From: Halorientalis persicus
Lineage (GTDB): Archaea; Halobacteriota; Halobacteria; Halobacteriales; Haloarculaceae
Reading direction: 5' to 3'
Assembly: GCF_900110215.1 (NCBI RefSeq)
Contig: NZ_FOCX01000018.1
Span: 1-64,000, forward strand
DNA length: 64,000 nucleotides
Below the pieces are notes generated by a model. The model saw nothing but the letters and a program-made list of their open reading frames with translations, was not told where the DNA came from and ran no database searches. The translations under genes and the position numbers were made by a program. Positions 17,254 through 25,641 of this stretch are shown one piece after another. Numbering within the stretch: the stretch's first letter is position 1; each line of letters opens with the position of its first letter.

Positions 17254-17379
17254 ATGCGTCCTACTCGAACACAGTTCGCAGGTATTGTCACCATTACCAT
17301 CACCGTTCTCCTCGCTCTTCAGCGCTGGCGAGGCTCGGAGGACGACACCAGCCACGAAATCGCTCGGACTGGTGACTGA
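17254..17379 (+). CDS. Possible 41-residue single-pass membrane protein
   Basis: An ATG at 17254 opens a frame reading MRPTRTQFAGIVTITITVLL, then ALQRWRGSEDDTSHEIARTG. It has a basic N-terminus, one hydrophobic segment and an acidic tail. A TATA-like TTTATTA lies about 30 bp upstream. There is no homologue in mind, so it is offered as a candidate only. Confidence 0.4.
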   Translation: MRPTRTQFAGIVTITITVLLALQRWRGSEDDTSHEIARTGD

Positions 17380-17454
17380 GACTAACGAACAGCGGACAGC
17401 CCGAACAGGTGCCGGACACGCCCCAGGCGCCGAAGACCCCGAATTCTCCCGATA

Positions 17455-17763
17455 GTGATCCACTGACGTGTCTTGAACAGCTTCCCAGAGATCCGCGCCG
17501 TCAATCGAATTCCAGTCCGGGATCTCATCGGAAAGTGCCTGCTCAAAAACCACAATACTGACCAGAGCATCTGGGCAGTAGGCATCGTTAAAATCTGCGA
17601 CTGTTTGCCCAGTTCCGGGGACATCCCACTCACTGGCAACCGTACCAGGTTAATGGACTATCACCATACTCGTCTGCCCATCCTTATCTCGGTCTAGAAC
17701 ATGTCGGCCAACAGAGTAGCGGTGCGTAAATTCCGCATCAGGGCTTGTTTCAGTATCAGACAT
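17455..17763 (-). pseudogene. Broken small haloarchaeal gene with an internal stop
   Basis: From the ATG at 17761-17763 the minus strand reads MSDTETSPDAEFTHRYSVGR, then HVLDRDKDGQTSMVIVH, and meets TAA at 17650-17652. The same frame then continues convincingly: PGTVASEWDVPGTGQTVADF, ALVSIVVFEQALSDEIPDWN. The pattern resembles a small haloarchaeal protein family of unknown role. The 3' end of the reading is uncertain. One nonsense codon probably inactivates it. Confidence 0.6.
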
Positions 17764-17838
17764 CCGTGAGAGTCTAGCTATTCAGTCTGTTACTCGCTAC
17801 TTGACTCTTTAGGAGTACTGTCGAGGAAGAGAATCCAC

Positions 17839-17940
17839 TTTCCGGAAATTTCCGGAAATCCTGGATTTCCGCATACAAAATCGCATGATGGCGGCACAGT
17901 GGATCGCGGTCTACAGGTGCAACCATGCCATTTCCGGAAA
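17839..17940. promoter_or_regulatory. Three TTTCCGGAAA palindromes upstream of orc1-CBASS
   Basis: Two perfect 10-bp palindromes stand side by side at 17839-17848 and 17849-17858, and a third is at 17931-17940. The last is 50 bp upstream of the ATG at 17990 and just before a TATA-like TTTTTATTA (17953-17961). The same core occurs in the polB and RecA-like promoter blocks. I saw no further intergenic copies. Confidence 0.7.
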
Positions 17941-17989
17941 TGACCCGGTTACGTTTTTATTACTTGCCGGTAAAACCAGTCAGTTACAG

Positions 17990-19018
17990 ATGATCCGCGA
18001 TGCTCGTGTCCTCCGTGCTGGCTTCGTCCCTCGAGAAGTCGAGCATCGCGACGCCGAAGTCAACCACCTTTCAACCGTCCTCGAACCCATCACCAACGAA
18101 GAACCCGCAGATACCGCTATCGTCACCGGGCCCAGCGGGACCGGCAAAACGTGTATCTCGCAGTTCGTCACCGAGCGCCTTCGCGAAGAGGTCCTCGGCG
18201 TCGAAGCCACCTACGTCAACTGCTGGCGCAACTACACTCGATTCCGAACGCTCTACCAGATCCTCGACGATCTCGGTGCAACCATCGACATCCACCGCCA
18301 ATCCACGCCCCACGACGAACTCGTCGACCGCCTCCAGCAATACGACGGCCCGCGAACCGTCATCATCCTTGACGAGGTCGACCAGCTCGAAGACCCAAGC
18401 GTCCTTTACGACCTCCACAGCCTCTCGCAGTTCGCAATCATCTGCATCGCCAACAAGGAAGAGGAATTGTTCAGCCGTGTCGACGACCGTCTCGTGAGTC
18501 GACTCCGTTCGAGTGAACACGTCCAAATGGACAAGTACCACGACGAGCAGCTGTACGACATCCTGAGTGCTCGGGCTAAGTGGGGGCTCGACGAAGACGT
18601 CATCACCAACGACCACCTTTACCGAATCGCCGATGCGGCCGCCGGTGACGCCCGCCTCGCAATCGGCATCCTCCGAACGGCCGCCGGCAAGGCCAACCGC
18701 GAGAACCACGAGCGCATCACCGACGACATCCTCCTGGACGCCGCCGAGGACGCCCGGGCCCAGATCAAGCAGAAGAGCATCGATTCACTCACGCCACACC
18801 AGCGCGTCGTCTACGACATCGTTCGTGAGCACGGCCCGCTCGGCCCGAGCGAGATTCACGACCACTATACGGACGAGGTAGACGATCCCCGGACGAAACG
18901 GACAGTCCGGTCCTATCTCTCGAAGATGGCTCAGTACAACCTCCTCGAGGCCAAGGGCACGAGCCGGGATCGAGAATACGCGATCATTGAGTCACCGCCT
19001 GCTGCAACAACCACTTAA
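17990..19018 (+). CDS. orc1/cdc6: Orc1/Cdc6-like AAA+ ATPase heading the CBASS operon
   Basis: A 342-residue protein from the ATG at 17990 (MIRDARVLRAGFVPREVEHR); upstream codons of the longer frame overlap the promoter. Walker A is GPSGTGKT (47-54) and Walker B is TVIILDEVDQL (near 122-132). The lid reads IADAAAGDARLAIGILRTAA, and a C-terminal winged helix follows. It belongs to the short haloarchaeal Orc1 paralogues, which need not be origin initiators. Only 24 bp separate its stop from the CD-NTase start, and no ORB-like repeats are adjacent. It may therefore serve the defence operon or simply mark an insertion site. Scars of another orc1 C-terminus lie downstream at 23775 and 25560. Confidence 0.9.
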   Translation: MIRDARVLRAGFVPREVEHRDAEVNHLSTVLEPITNEEPADTAIVTGPSGTGKTCISQFVTERLREEVLGVEATYVNCWRNYTRFRTLYQILDDLGATIDIHRQSTPHDELVDRLQQYDGPRTVIILDEVDQLEDPSVLYDLHSLSQFAIICIANKEEELFSRVDDRLVSRLRSSEHVQMDKYHDEQLYDILSARAKWGLDEDVITNDHLYRIADAAAGDARLAIGILRTAAGKANRENHERITDDILLDAAEDARAQIKQKSIDSLTPHQRVVYDIVREHGPLGPSEIHDHYTDEVDDPRTKRTVRSYLSKMAQYNLLEAKGTSRDREYAIIESPPAATTT

Positions 19019-19042
19019 AACATTCCAGAACATCGATACACT

Positions 19043-20167
19043 ATGACCACACTCCCCACACTGTTCGAGACCTTCCTGTCAGACATCCGCCCGCAGGACG
19101 AGCACAATGATGCCTACAAGGAGGGCCACGAAACCCTCCGCGACCACTTGCAGAATGACGATGACATCGACGATTTCTACGTTTCAGACTTTCTACAGGG
19201 GAGCTACCGTCGGTGGACGGCACTCAGACCGCAAGAAGACGAGAAATCCGACGTTGACGTCGTCTTTGTCTCTGATCTCAGCAGTGATCTCGATACCGAT
19301 GTTGCGCTAAGAAAATGCGAGCCGTTCCTGGATGAACACTATGAGGGGCAGTGGGAACCGAATGCCCACTCCTACAAAATCGAGGAAGAGGAGGTGGAGA
19401 TCGATCTCGTCTTGACAGCGGCACCGAGCGAGGCAACACGAGAAGCCGTCAAATCACTGGGTTCACTGGACGTAGGCACAGCCCTGACTCCGGACGACCT
19501 TTCGACCGTGGCGGAGGCCCTCAATATGTCGGCAGATGGCGACGACGAGTGGAAGGACGAACCGCTCAAGATCCCACATCGAGATGAAAACGAGTGGGAG
19601 AATACCCATCCCCTCGCGACTATCGCCTTCACCGTAAATAAGAACGATATCACGGATGGCCACTACGTGAACGTCGTCAAAGCCATCAAATGGTGGCGGC
19701 GAACGAAGACACCCGACGTCGAAGGACCGACAAGCTATCCCCTCGAGCACATCGTTGGTCAGTGCTGTCCAGATGATATCGACAGCGTCGCTGAAGGCGT
19801 GACAAGGACGCTCGAAGAACTTACACGGCAGTTCAAGACCGAAGCAATGGCCGAGGAAACCCCCGTCTTGCCGGCTCACGGGCTCCCGGAAACCCCCGAG
19901 AATGACGTCCTCAAACAAATCGACGGGGACGATTTCGCGGCGTTCTACGATGAGGCCGAGGATGCCGCCGCGCTCGCGCGGACAGCACTGGATGAGGAGG
20001 ACAAAGAAACATCGAGGGATTACTGGTACCAGCTCTTCGGCGAGAAATTCCCTCCATTCGGAAGCGACGACGATTCTGACGATGGAGGGGAGAAAGCCAT
20101 GTCAGTAGGGTCGTCCTCACAGGTAGAGGATCCATCTGATCACCAGTTCGCCGAGTCGGACAGCTGA
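19043..20167 (+). CDS. CBASS CD-NTase (cyclic oligonucleotide synthase)
   Basis: A 374-residue nucleotidyltransferase. The active-site signature is FLQGSYRRWTALRP (G53-S54) followed by SDVDVVFVSDL (D70, D72), with the third acidic residue in EVEIDLVLTAAP (D122). These are the cGAS/DncV-like residues that bind metal and make cyclic di- or trinucleotides upon phage infection. The long acidic C-terminus ends HQFAESDS; in type II CBASS the synthase C-terminus is the site ligated by Cap2. It is followed after 8 bp by the E2-E1-JAB gene. The product nucleotide cannot be told from sequence. Confidence 0.9.
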   Translation: MTTLPTLFETFLSDIRPQDEHNDAYKEGHETLRDHLQNDDDIDDFYVSDFLQGSYRRWTALRPQEDEKSDVDVVFVSDLSSDLDTDVALRKCEPFLDEHYEGQWEPNAHSYKIEEEEVEIDLVLTAAPSEATREAVKSLGSLDVGTALTPDDLSTVAEALNMSADGDDEWKDEPLKIPHRDENEWENTHPLATIAFTVNKNDITDGHYVNVVKAIKWWRRTKTPDVEGPTSYPLEHIVGQCCPDDIDSVAEGVTRTLEELTRQFKTEAMAEETPVLPAHGLPETPENDVLKQIDGDDFAAFYDEAEDAAALARTALDEEDKETSRDYWYQLFGEKFPPFGSDDDSDDGGEKAMSVGSSSQVEDPSDHQFAESDS

Positions 20168-20175
20168 CGTTACAA

Positions 20176-22512
20176 ATGCCTCCCCACGAAATTACAGAAG
20201 CCGTTGCATCCATTGCCGAACGGGACGGAGTCACCGTCCTCAAAGAGCCATATCGACACGATAGCAACGGACGGTGGATCGTCAAGATCAGGCTTTCACC
20301 AGACGACTTAGAACCCCATCCGGACGTGCCACGCGAGACGGACTGGTATCTCCATCTACGGGATACGTACCCCGCCGGTTCAATTGGGATCTACCCTGCG
20401 GATCAAGAAGAGAACACCATTACCGCCACATTCCCCCACCAGAAGCTGAACGTGGCTGGGAGCAACGATACTCCATGGCGAAGAGGCGATATCTGTGTTG
20501 CTCGGTATGGGCACACTCTCAGTCAAACGGGAGCCACCGGCGAACCCAGCACAAGCCGTGATCGACTCTGCTGGCATATGGACCGAGCATTACGGTGGTT
20601 AAGTAATGCTGCAAAAGGGGAACTCCGGAAACCAGACGAACCGTTTGAAATCCCGGCCTTCGATACGAACTCGGCTTCGGCCCCGACCATCGCATTCAAC
20701 GAGACGCAGGAGTCGTTCTCAGACTGGAGGGAGACGTATGGACAGTGGGGTACGGTCAACCTCTGCTCGTTGCCGACCGCTGAAGAGACATACGCGACTG
20801 GAACGTTCAAAGACAGCGACGATGAAGTCGTCTATCAGCCACAATGGGGTGGATACATCGATGCGAATCCTGAGGACTCTGTTTCCGGAGCGTGGGCACT
20901 GTTAGAAGAGGTGCCGATTGAACCCCCGTGGGAGGCCCCGGGAACGTGGCAAGATTTGGAAGGGTTTTTCGATGGCACCGAGACCGACCCGTACGAGCTA
21001 CGGGCAAATATCAAGCCTGTGTTGGACGATGAACCGGTCAAAGTTCTTCTAATCGGGTTCCCTATCCCGGCAACGGTCGACGGCGATCCTGAGATCATCT
21101 ATTGGCAACCAATCGAGATAGAGGAGTTCAAAGATCCGAATGACCTCTCCGGCGGATTTCGAGATACTGGAAAGGGGCCAGAGATAGCCGAACGGCGAGA
21201 AGCAGGAGAGGAACAGATTCGGTGGCTGGACTCGGACAACTGGTCGCACGAGCAGCTCACCAGACGCGGACATATGACGGAGTGGTTCCTGGATCGCAAC
21301 ATCGTACTCATCGGAGCGGGAGCGCTCGGCAGTATGGTTGCCGAGAATCTCGTTCGAGCCGGCTTTCAGCAGCTTACCATCGTCGACAACGACACGTATG
21401 AGATCGGCAACGTGGCTCGCCACACACTAACAATCGATGAGGTGGGACGAAACAAGGCGACAGCAATCGCGGACCGGCTCGAATCCATTGCACCGTACGC
21501 CCAGATCTTTGATGTGGATAGCGCCTTTCCACCGAGCGGTGAGTTGCCGGAGCCAATTAGAGAAGCGGAGGTAGTAATTGACTGTACCGCATCACAGGGA
21601 GTTCGTCGCGCTCTGGATGCGATTAGATGGAATCACCCGGTCGTGTTTTGCTCCGCTGCGATGGGTCGGCGAGCGAACCGGTTGTTCTGCTTCACAGCTT
21701 ACTCACATACCTTTCCGTACCGCGATTACAACGAAGCGTTCGATCCATGGCGGTTGCAAGAACAGATCGAATGGGACGAAGACGAGGATGCCATCCCCGA
21801 ACGAGTCGGCTGCTGGCACCCAGCATCAGTTATCCGAACGGACCGGGTGATGACGTGGGCAGGAACAGTGACACGACTTCTCGATCAGGCGACGTCATTG
21901 AGCCTGCGCGAGAATCACTTCACCGTACTCGAGACCGGTAGTGACGACGAGCTGCCGACCATTTCACAGGCCACACCTCCCTTCCAGGACGGAACAATAT
22001 GGCGAGCACCGGAATCGCCAATCACCGTACAGATTCCGGCCACGTGTCTTGAAGCGATGTATGAGCGCTGTCGGAAAGAACACCCCTGTGAGACGGGTGG
22101 TATTCTGGCTGGAACCGACCGTCTCGATGGACCAGCACTGGTGGTTAATGCCCGAGACCCACCGCGGGACTCCATTCAAGAACCAACTCGATTCCTCCGC
22201 GGAACCGACAAAGTCGAGGAGTGGCTCAAAGACGCCAAGGAGAGCATCGGCATCGACTATCTCGGTGAATGGCACTACCACCCCGGCGCTTCACCCGATC
22301 TCAGTCGGGACGATCGGACTGCGATGAATGACATCGCCAACGACGACGGCTACGACTGTCCCCATCCGCTCCTCTTCATCGTTGGACAGGACGAAGAAGG
22401 TCAATTCACGATCAACGCCTATCTATTCCACGATAGTAAGGAATACGAGCAGTTAGAACGGATTGACAACCCAGATGCAGCGACAACTCTCAACGTCGGT
22501 GACGATATATGA
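20176..22512 (+). CDS. CBASS Cap2-Cap3 fusion: E2-E1-JAB protein
   Basis: A 778-residue protein with three parts. Residues 1-115 look E2-like: TFPHQKLN, then WRRGDICVARYG, with C107 as candidate thioester Cys. Residues about 370-560 form a ThiF/E1 domain: IVLIGAGALGSMVAENLVRA, IVDNDTYEIGNVARH, and a candidate Cys in RVGCWHPASV. Residues about 620-760 form a JAMM protease: HPCETGGILAG, then GEWHYHPGASPDLSRDD. In type II CBASS, Cap2 conjugates the synthase to targets and Cap3 removes it. Here both activities sit in one chain. The stop overlaps the next start by 4 bp. Confidence 0.9.
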   Translation: MPPHEITEAVASIAERDGVTVLKEPYRHDSNGRWIVKIRLSPDDLEPHPDVPRETDWYLHLRDTYPAGSIGIYPADQEENTITATFPHQKLNVAGSNDTPWRRGDICVARYGHTLSQTGATGEPSTSRDRLCWHMDRALRWLSNAAKGELRKPDEPFEIPAFDTNSASAPTIAFNETQESFSDWRETYGQWGTVNLCSLPTAEETYATGTFKDSDDEVVYQPQWGGYIDANPEDSVSGAWALLEEVPIEPPWEAPGTWQDLEGFFDGTETDPYELRANIKPVLDDEPVKVLLIGFPIPATVDGDPEIIYWQPIEIEEFKDPNDLSGGFRDTGKGPEIAERREAGEEQIRWLDSDNWSHEQLTRRGHMTEWFLDRNIVLIGAGALGSMVAENLVRAGFQQLTIVDNDTYEIGNVARHTLTIDEVGRNKATAIADRLESIAPYAQIFDVDSAFPPSGELPEPIREAEVVIDCTASQGVRRALDAIRWNHPVVFCSAAMGRRANRLFCFTAYSHTFPYRDYNEAFDPWRLQEQIEWDEDEDAIPERVGCWHPASVIRTDRVMTWAGTVTRLLDQATSLSLRENHFTVLETGSDDELPTISQATPPFQDGTIWRAPESPITVQIPATCLEAMYERCRKEHPCETGGILAGTDRLDGPALVVNARDPPRDSIQEPTRFLRGTDKVEEWLKDAKESIGIDYLGEWHYHPGASPDLSRDDRTAMNDIANDDGYDCPHPLLFIVGQDEEGQFTINAYLFHDSKEYEQLERIDNPDAATTLNVGDDI

Positions 22513-23756
22513 CTGATCCAACTGGCCGTGTATTTCTCAGCTATAAGCACGAACAGACGGACGTCGCCAACTTCCTGCAAACGGAACTCGAGCGACACGG
22601 GGTGCCGATTTGGCGGGATATCTTCGATTTGAAGCCGGAGCCACTCAGAGACGAAATCATCGACCAGTTGGAGAACCCGGAAACGGCCAGTGGTATTGCG
22701 CTCGTCAGTGAGGGCGTAGCCGACTCCGACATCATTCTCAACGACGAGTTGCCGGGATTCAACAAGCGCTGGGACGGGGATGACGAGTTTTTCGTGGTCG
22801 TTGTGCCATGTCCCGATATCAGCGTTGGAGAAGCCAAATCGATACTCAACGAGGCACCGATCCTCCACGGCTTTTCCGCCTGGAAAATGCTCCCCCTAGA
22901 GGAGACCACGTCTGACAAAGCTACAGAGATCGTCCAGGCCGTCTTATCAGAGCGGATCGAGCGGATAAATGGGTATTTGCCGGACGGTGAGCCCCTCGAA
23001 TGTTCACTTGATACCTACGAATCGCCCGCTCACGACATCGATCCAGCGATTGCTATCGACTGGTCAAGATCTTTCGAACATGGTCCGCCATCCCAAGAAG
23101 TATGGAACCAGCGTCTACTCCCGGCGTTAACTACGGTAACGGACAGTCTCATTCAAAACGCATCGGGCCGCCCCCTTCGATTCCGTGGCCGAACGCATCT
23201 TCCCGCTGCGTTCGCGGCCGGTTACTGTCTTCCAACCACACGTCGTATCCAAGCAACGTGGATGCAACCCACCGGCCCTGCCGGGATGACAGAATGGACA
23301 CTCGATATCGACCAAGAGGAAAGCGGGTTAGAAGGAGATCTCCAGCGACAACCGAATCACGGAACCGAGCTTGCGGTGCTCGTCAACATCGCAGCCGATG
23401 TGCAACCGGAGATCGACCAAATGCATAACGACCTTCCGGATTTCAACGGTATCCTCAGATTGACACCAGAAGATGGACCTGGTGTGGAATTGTCCCCGGC
23501 ACAGGCAGCCCATGCTGCAGATGTTTTCCGTACCAAGGTACGAGACGCAATCAAAAAACTGCCCAAAACATCGACTATTCATCTCTTCATGGCCGGCCCT
23601 ACAGGGCTCGCCTTTCTCTTCGGGCGAAACTCAAACACTCTCAGACCGATCCAGACTTACCTCTACAGCAAAGACGAGGGTCGGTACTATCCTGCTGGTC
23701 GATTACAGAATCAGTCACTTTCAGACGGCTCAGACACCGCCTCAGAAGATCAATAG
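22509..23756 (+). CDS. CBASS effector: TIR-SAVED protein
   Basis: A 415-residue protein. The N-terminal TIR domain (residues 4-150) begins RVFLSYKHEQTDVANFLQTE and continues GVPIWRDIFDL and IALVSEGVADSDIILNDEL. The C-terminal domain (about 215-395) has the SAVED pattern, including LPKTSTIHLFMAGPTGLAFL and FGRNSNTLRPIQTYLY. TIR-SAVED effectors oligomerise when SAVED binds the cyclic nucleotide; the TIR part then destroys NAD+. It completes the operon CD-NTase, E2-E1-JAB, effector. Its 5' end overlaps the previous gene by 4 bp. Confidence 0.9.
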   Translation: MTDPTGRVFLSYKHEQTDVANFLQTELERHGVPIWRDIFDLKPEPLRDEIIDQLENPETASGIALVSEGVADSDIILNDELPGFNKRWDGDDEFFVVVVPCPDISVGEAKSILNEAPILHGFSAWKMLPLEETTSDKATEIVQAVLSERIERINGYLPDGEPLECSLDTYESPAHDIDPAIAIDWSRSFEHGPPSQEVWNQRLLPALTTVTDSLIQNASGRPLRFRGRTHLPAAFAAGYCLPTTRRIQATWMQPTGPAGMTEWTLDIDQEESGLEGDLQRQPNHGTELAVLVNIAADVQPEIDQMHNDLPDFNGILRLTPEDGPGVELSPAQAAHAADVFRTKVRDAIKKLPKTSTIHLFMAGPTGLAFLFGRNSNTLRPIQTYLYSKDEGRYYPAGRLQNQSLSDGSDTASEDQ

Positions 23757-23774
23757 CAAATCAGTGCCCATTGC

Positions 23775-23837
23775 CAGAAGAGCATCGACTCGATCATTTC
23801 GCACCAGCGCGTCGTCTACGAGATGATTAAAGAACTG
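23775..23837 (+). pseudogene. Scar of an orc1/cdc6 C-terminal region
   Basis: The plus strand reads QKSIDSIISHQRVVYEMIKE. It is close to QKSIDSLTPHQRVVYDIVRE in the Orc1-like gene at 17990-19018, and the DNA is also clearly similar. Similarity stops after about 60 bp. It is a fragment left just downstream of the CBASS operon. Confidence 0.8.
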
Positions 23838-23909
23838 GTAGGTCGTGTTTTGTTGACCAAGAGAATGCACCCCCGTGATTTATTACTGCAGGAGCGATTA
23901 TGTCCTATT

Positions 23910-24032
23910 ATGAGCGCAAAGGGCCAGCTCCGTCGGTTCGAGAACAGGGCGCAGTTGCTGCGCCATATCTCTGAGGAGACCGGCACGGACATCGACACGC
24001 TTTGGGACGAGTACGAAGCCCAAGTCGAATAG
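23910..24032 (+). CDS. Possible 40-residue protein ahead of the HEPN-like gene
   Basis: An ATG at 23910 gives MSAKGQLRRFENRAQLLRHI, then SEETGTDIDTLWDEYEAQVE: two charged helices with good haloarchaeal codon use. A TATA-like TTTATTA lies about 30 bp upstream, near 23879. The next gene starts 22 bp after its stop. No family recognised; it could be a small antitoxin-like partner, though that is a guess from position. Confidence 0.5.
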   Translation: MSAKGQLRRFENRAQLLRHISEETGTDIDTLWDEYEAQVE

Positions 24033-24054
24033 AGCTCTTTGCTGTTTTTGATGC

Positions 24055-25455
24055 GTGGGCGACGACACTGATCTCGACGTATCGTTCGCAATAGACGCAG
24101 AGACAGTCTCTCTGAGCCCAATCGGGGAATATCAGGTTCTCGATCTGGAAGGGCCGGTCGTCATCGTTGGAGATGCGTCGTACCGGGTCGTGCCGGTCGG
24201 TGAAGAATCAGACCCGTCAGAAGATGTCCGGGAACTTAGCGTCGACGAAATACGTGCTGCACTCAGCGAGCTCGCTGACAACGACGACTTTCAGTCAATC
24301 GTAGACAATTGCCCGACGAATACGCCGCTCGTCTACGACGACATCGATTATTTGACTCGCCATCTCCCCACAACTTCGCTCCAGAAGTGCCAGAAGCTGA
24401 GTGAGAGCACCCCTTTCGAGAAGGAATTACTCCTCCAAGTTGCCTACGTAGAACGCCAAAACTCTCTCGTCGGGCACTCAGACAACGTCCTCGAGTATTA
24501 TCTCGAACAGCGTACTGAAATCGCTGAAAAACTCCGGTCCACCGACGAGATAGACGGCGACGTTGAGCGGTCATTCTTTTCGTATCTCCTCCTCGCCTCG
24601 GCACTCATCGAAGAGTTGACGACAGAAACGGTCCTCAACGAGCTCTTTCGCGAGGAAGCTCGTCTCGACAGCATCACAGAGCACGTTCGGAGTATGGGGC
24701 ACGCGAAGCGATTAAAGAAACTTTGTGATATCCAGATACTGACCGGAGGTGACCATGGATCGCTTGTCGAGGTCAAAGAACGCAGAAACAACCTCGTCCA
24801 CGACGCGCAGAAGCGTGCAGGCCTTGACGAACTCGAATCGCGTCGTGAAGTCGCACAGATCCTCGAACAGACTGATCGATGTGCGTCCGTCCTACTGACG
24901 ATCTCGGGAAAGAACATCGAGTCAGTCATCGCGAAGCGGGGGTGTGAGCCCTATATCGAACACGCTCAATCTGAGGCAGTAGCCGACACAATCACAACCT
25001 GGGAACAGGAGAATCCAGAGCGCCTGTCGAGACTTCACGACTGTGAAAGAGCGGCCCTCGAAGAGATTCGCTGGGATACGGAAGAGAGTGACCCTAGGAA
25101 CAACATCACGGAGGGATTCACGTTTGATGGATTTGATGACGAGGAGCTGTATGAGATACTGATGGAGTTCGTTAGTGATGCCTCACAGGCGTTCCTCGAC
25201 CGGATTGATGCCGATGCGAACGAGAGCAATCTCGATCGCTTCGATTTCGCAGTGATGGTGCTGCTCTGTGCTGGTCACAGTTACGAGGAGATTGGCCGCT
25301 GGCTAGATACCGACGAAAAGTACGTCCAGCGGAAGGAGAACGTGATAGCCTGGAGAGCTTCGCAGTTCGAGAAGGATCTGGTTGAGGAGATCCCCCGCCC
25401 AGAGGGCCCAACATGGCCATCGGACACAGCATCAGATGATCAGGATGGGTGCTAG
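24055..25455 (+). CDS. Unknown protein with HEPN-like motif
   Basis: A 466-residue protein starting at GTG 24055. The central helical region (about 170-280) contains FFSYLLLASALIEELTTETV and VKERRNNLVHDAQKR. The R-N-N-L-V-H spacing fits the Rx4-6H active site of HEPN ribonucleases. The C-terminus (SYEEIGRWLDTDEKYVQRKE) resembles a helix-turn-helix. The N-terminus is a beta-rich acidic segment. I do not know the family. It is wedged between relics of orc1 and pglX and follows CBASS, so a defence or toxin role is likely but unproven. Confidence 0.65.
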   Translation: MGDDTDLDVSFAIDAETVSLSPIGEYQVLDLEGPVVIVGDASYRVVPVGEESDPSEDVRELSVDEIRAALSELADNDDFQSIVDNCPTNTPLVYDDIDYLTRHLPTTSLQKCQKLSESTPFEKELLLQVAYVERQNSLVGHSDNVLEYYLEQRTEIAEKLRSTDEIDGDVERSFFSYLLLASALIEELTTETVLNELFREEARLDSITEHVRSMGHAKRLKKLCDIQILTGGDHGSLVEVKERRNNLVHDAQKRAGLDELESRREVAQILEQTDRCASVLLTISGKNIESVIAKRGCEPYIEHAQSEAVADTITTWEQENPERLSRLHDCERAALEEIRWDTEESDPRNNITEGFTFDGFDDEELYEILMEFVSDASQAFLDRIDADANESNLDRFDFAVMVLLCAGHSYEEIGRWLDTDEKYVQRKENVIAWRASQFEKDLVEEIPRPEGPTWPSDTASDDQDGC

Positions 25456-25489
25456 CTCGATAACAGACGGGTCATCGTCGCATAGTACG

Positions 25490-25624
25490 TGCTGCTCTCT
25501 CAGCGGAAGGCACACTTAGATAAGACCGAGCGTAAGCATCTCGAAGACCGCCTCACGGCAGAAGGCATCCGGGATCGAGAGTACTCGCTCGTCGATTCGG
25601 CAGCTGCGTCGCCGATGCAGTGAC
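25490..25624 (+). pseudogene. Chimeric scar: pglX 5' end joined to orc1 3' end
   Basis: Bases 25497-25558 translate LSQRKAHLDKTERKHLEDRL. The N-terminus of the PglX protein encoded at 51982-56289 reads LSQRKAQLDKSEREHLEDVV, and the DNA is similar as well. Directly after it comes AEGIRDREYSLVDSAAASPM-stop, which matches the Orc1-like C-terminus AKGTSRDREYAIIESPPAAT. This is a recombination scar implying that a second BREX/pglX copy once stood here. Confidence 0.75.
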
Positions 25625-25641
25625 TGTGACCCCGTCAGCTA

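Noticed and set aside
17101-17553. Minus-strand 150-codon frame as an intact gene
   Set aside because: Only its first part (about 17455-17553) is protein-like and it continues upstream across a stop, so it is part of a pseudogene; the rest overlaps a small plus-strand frame and has poor composition.
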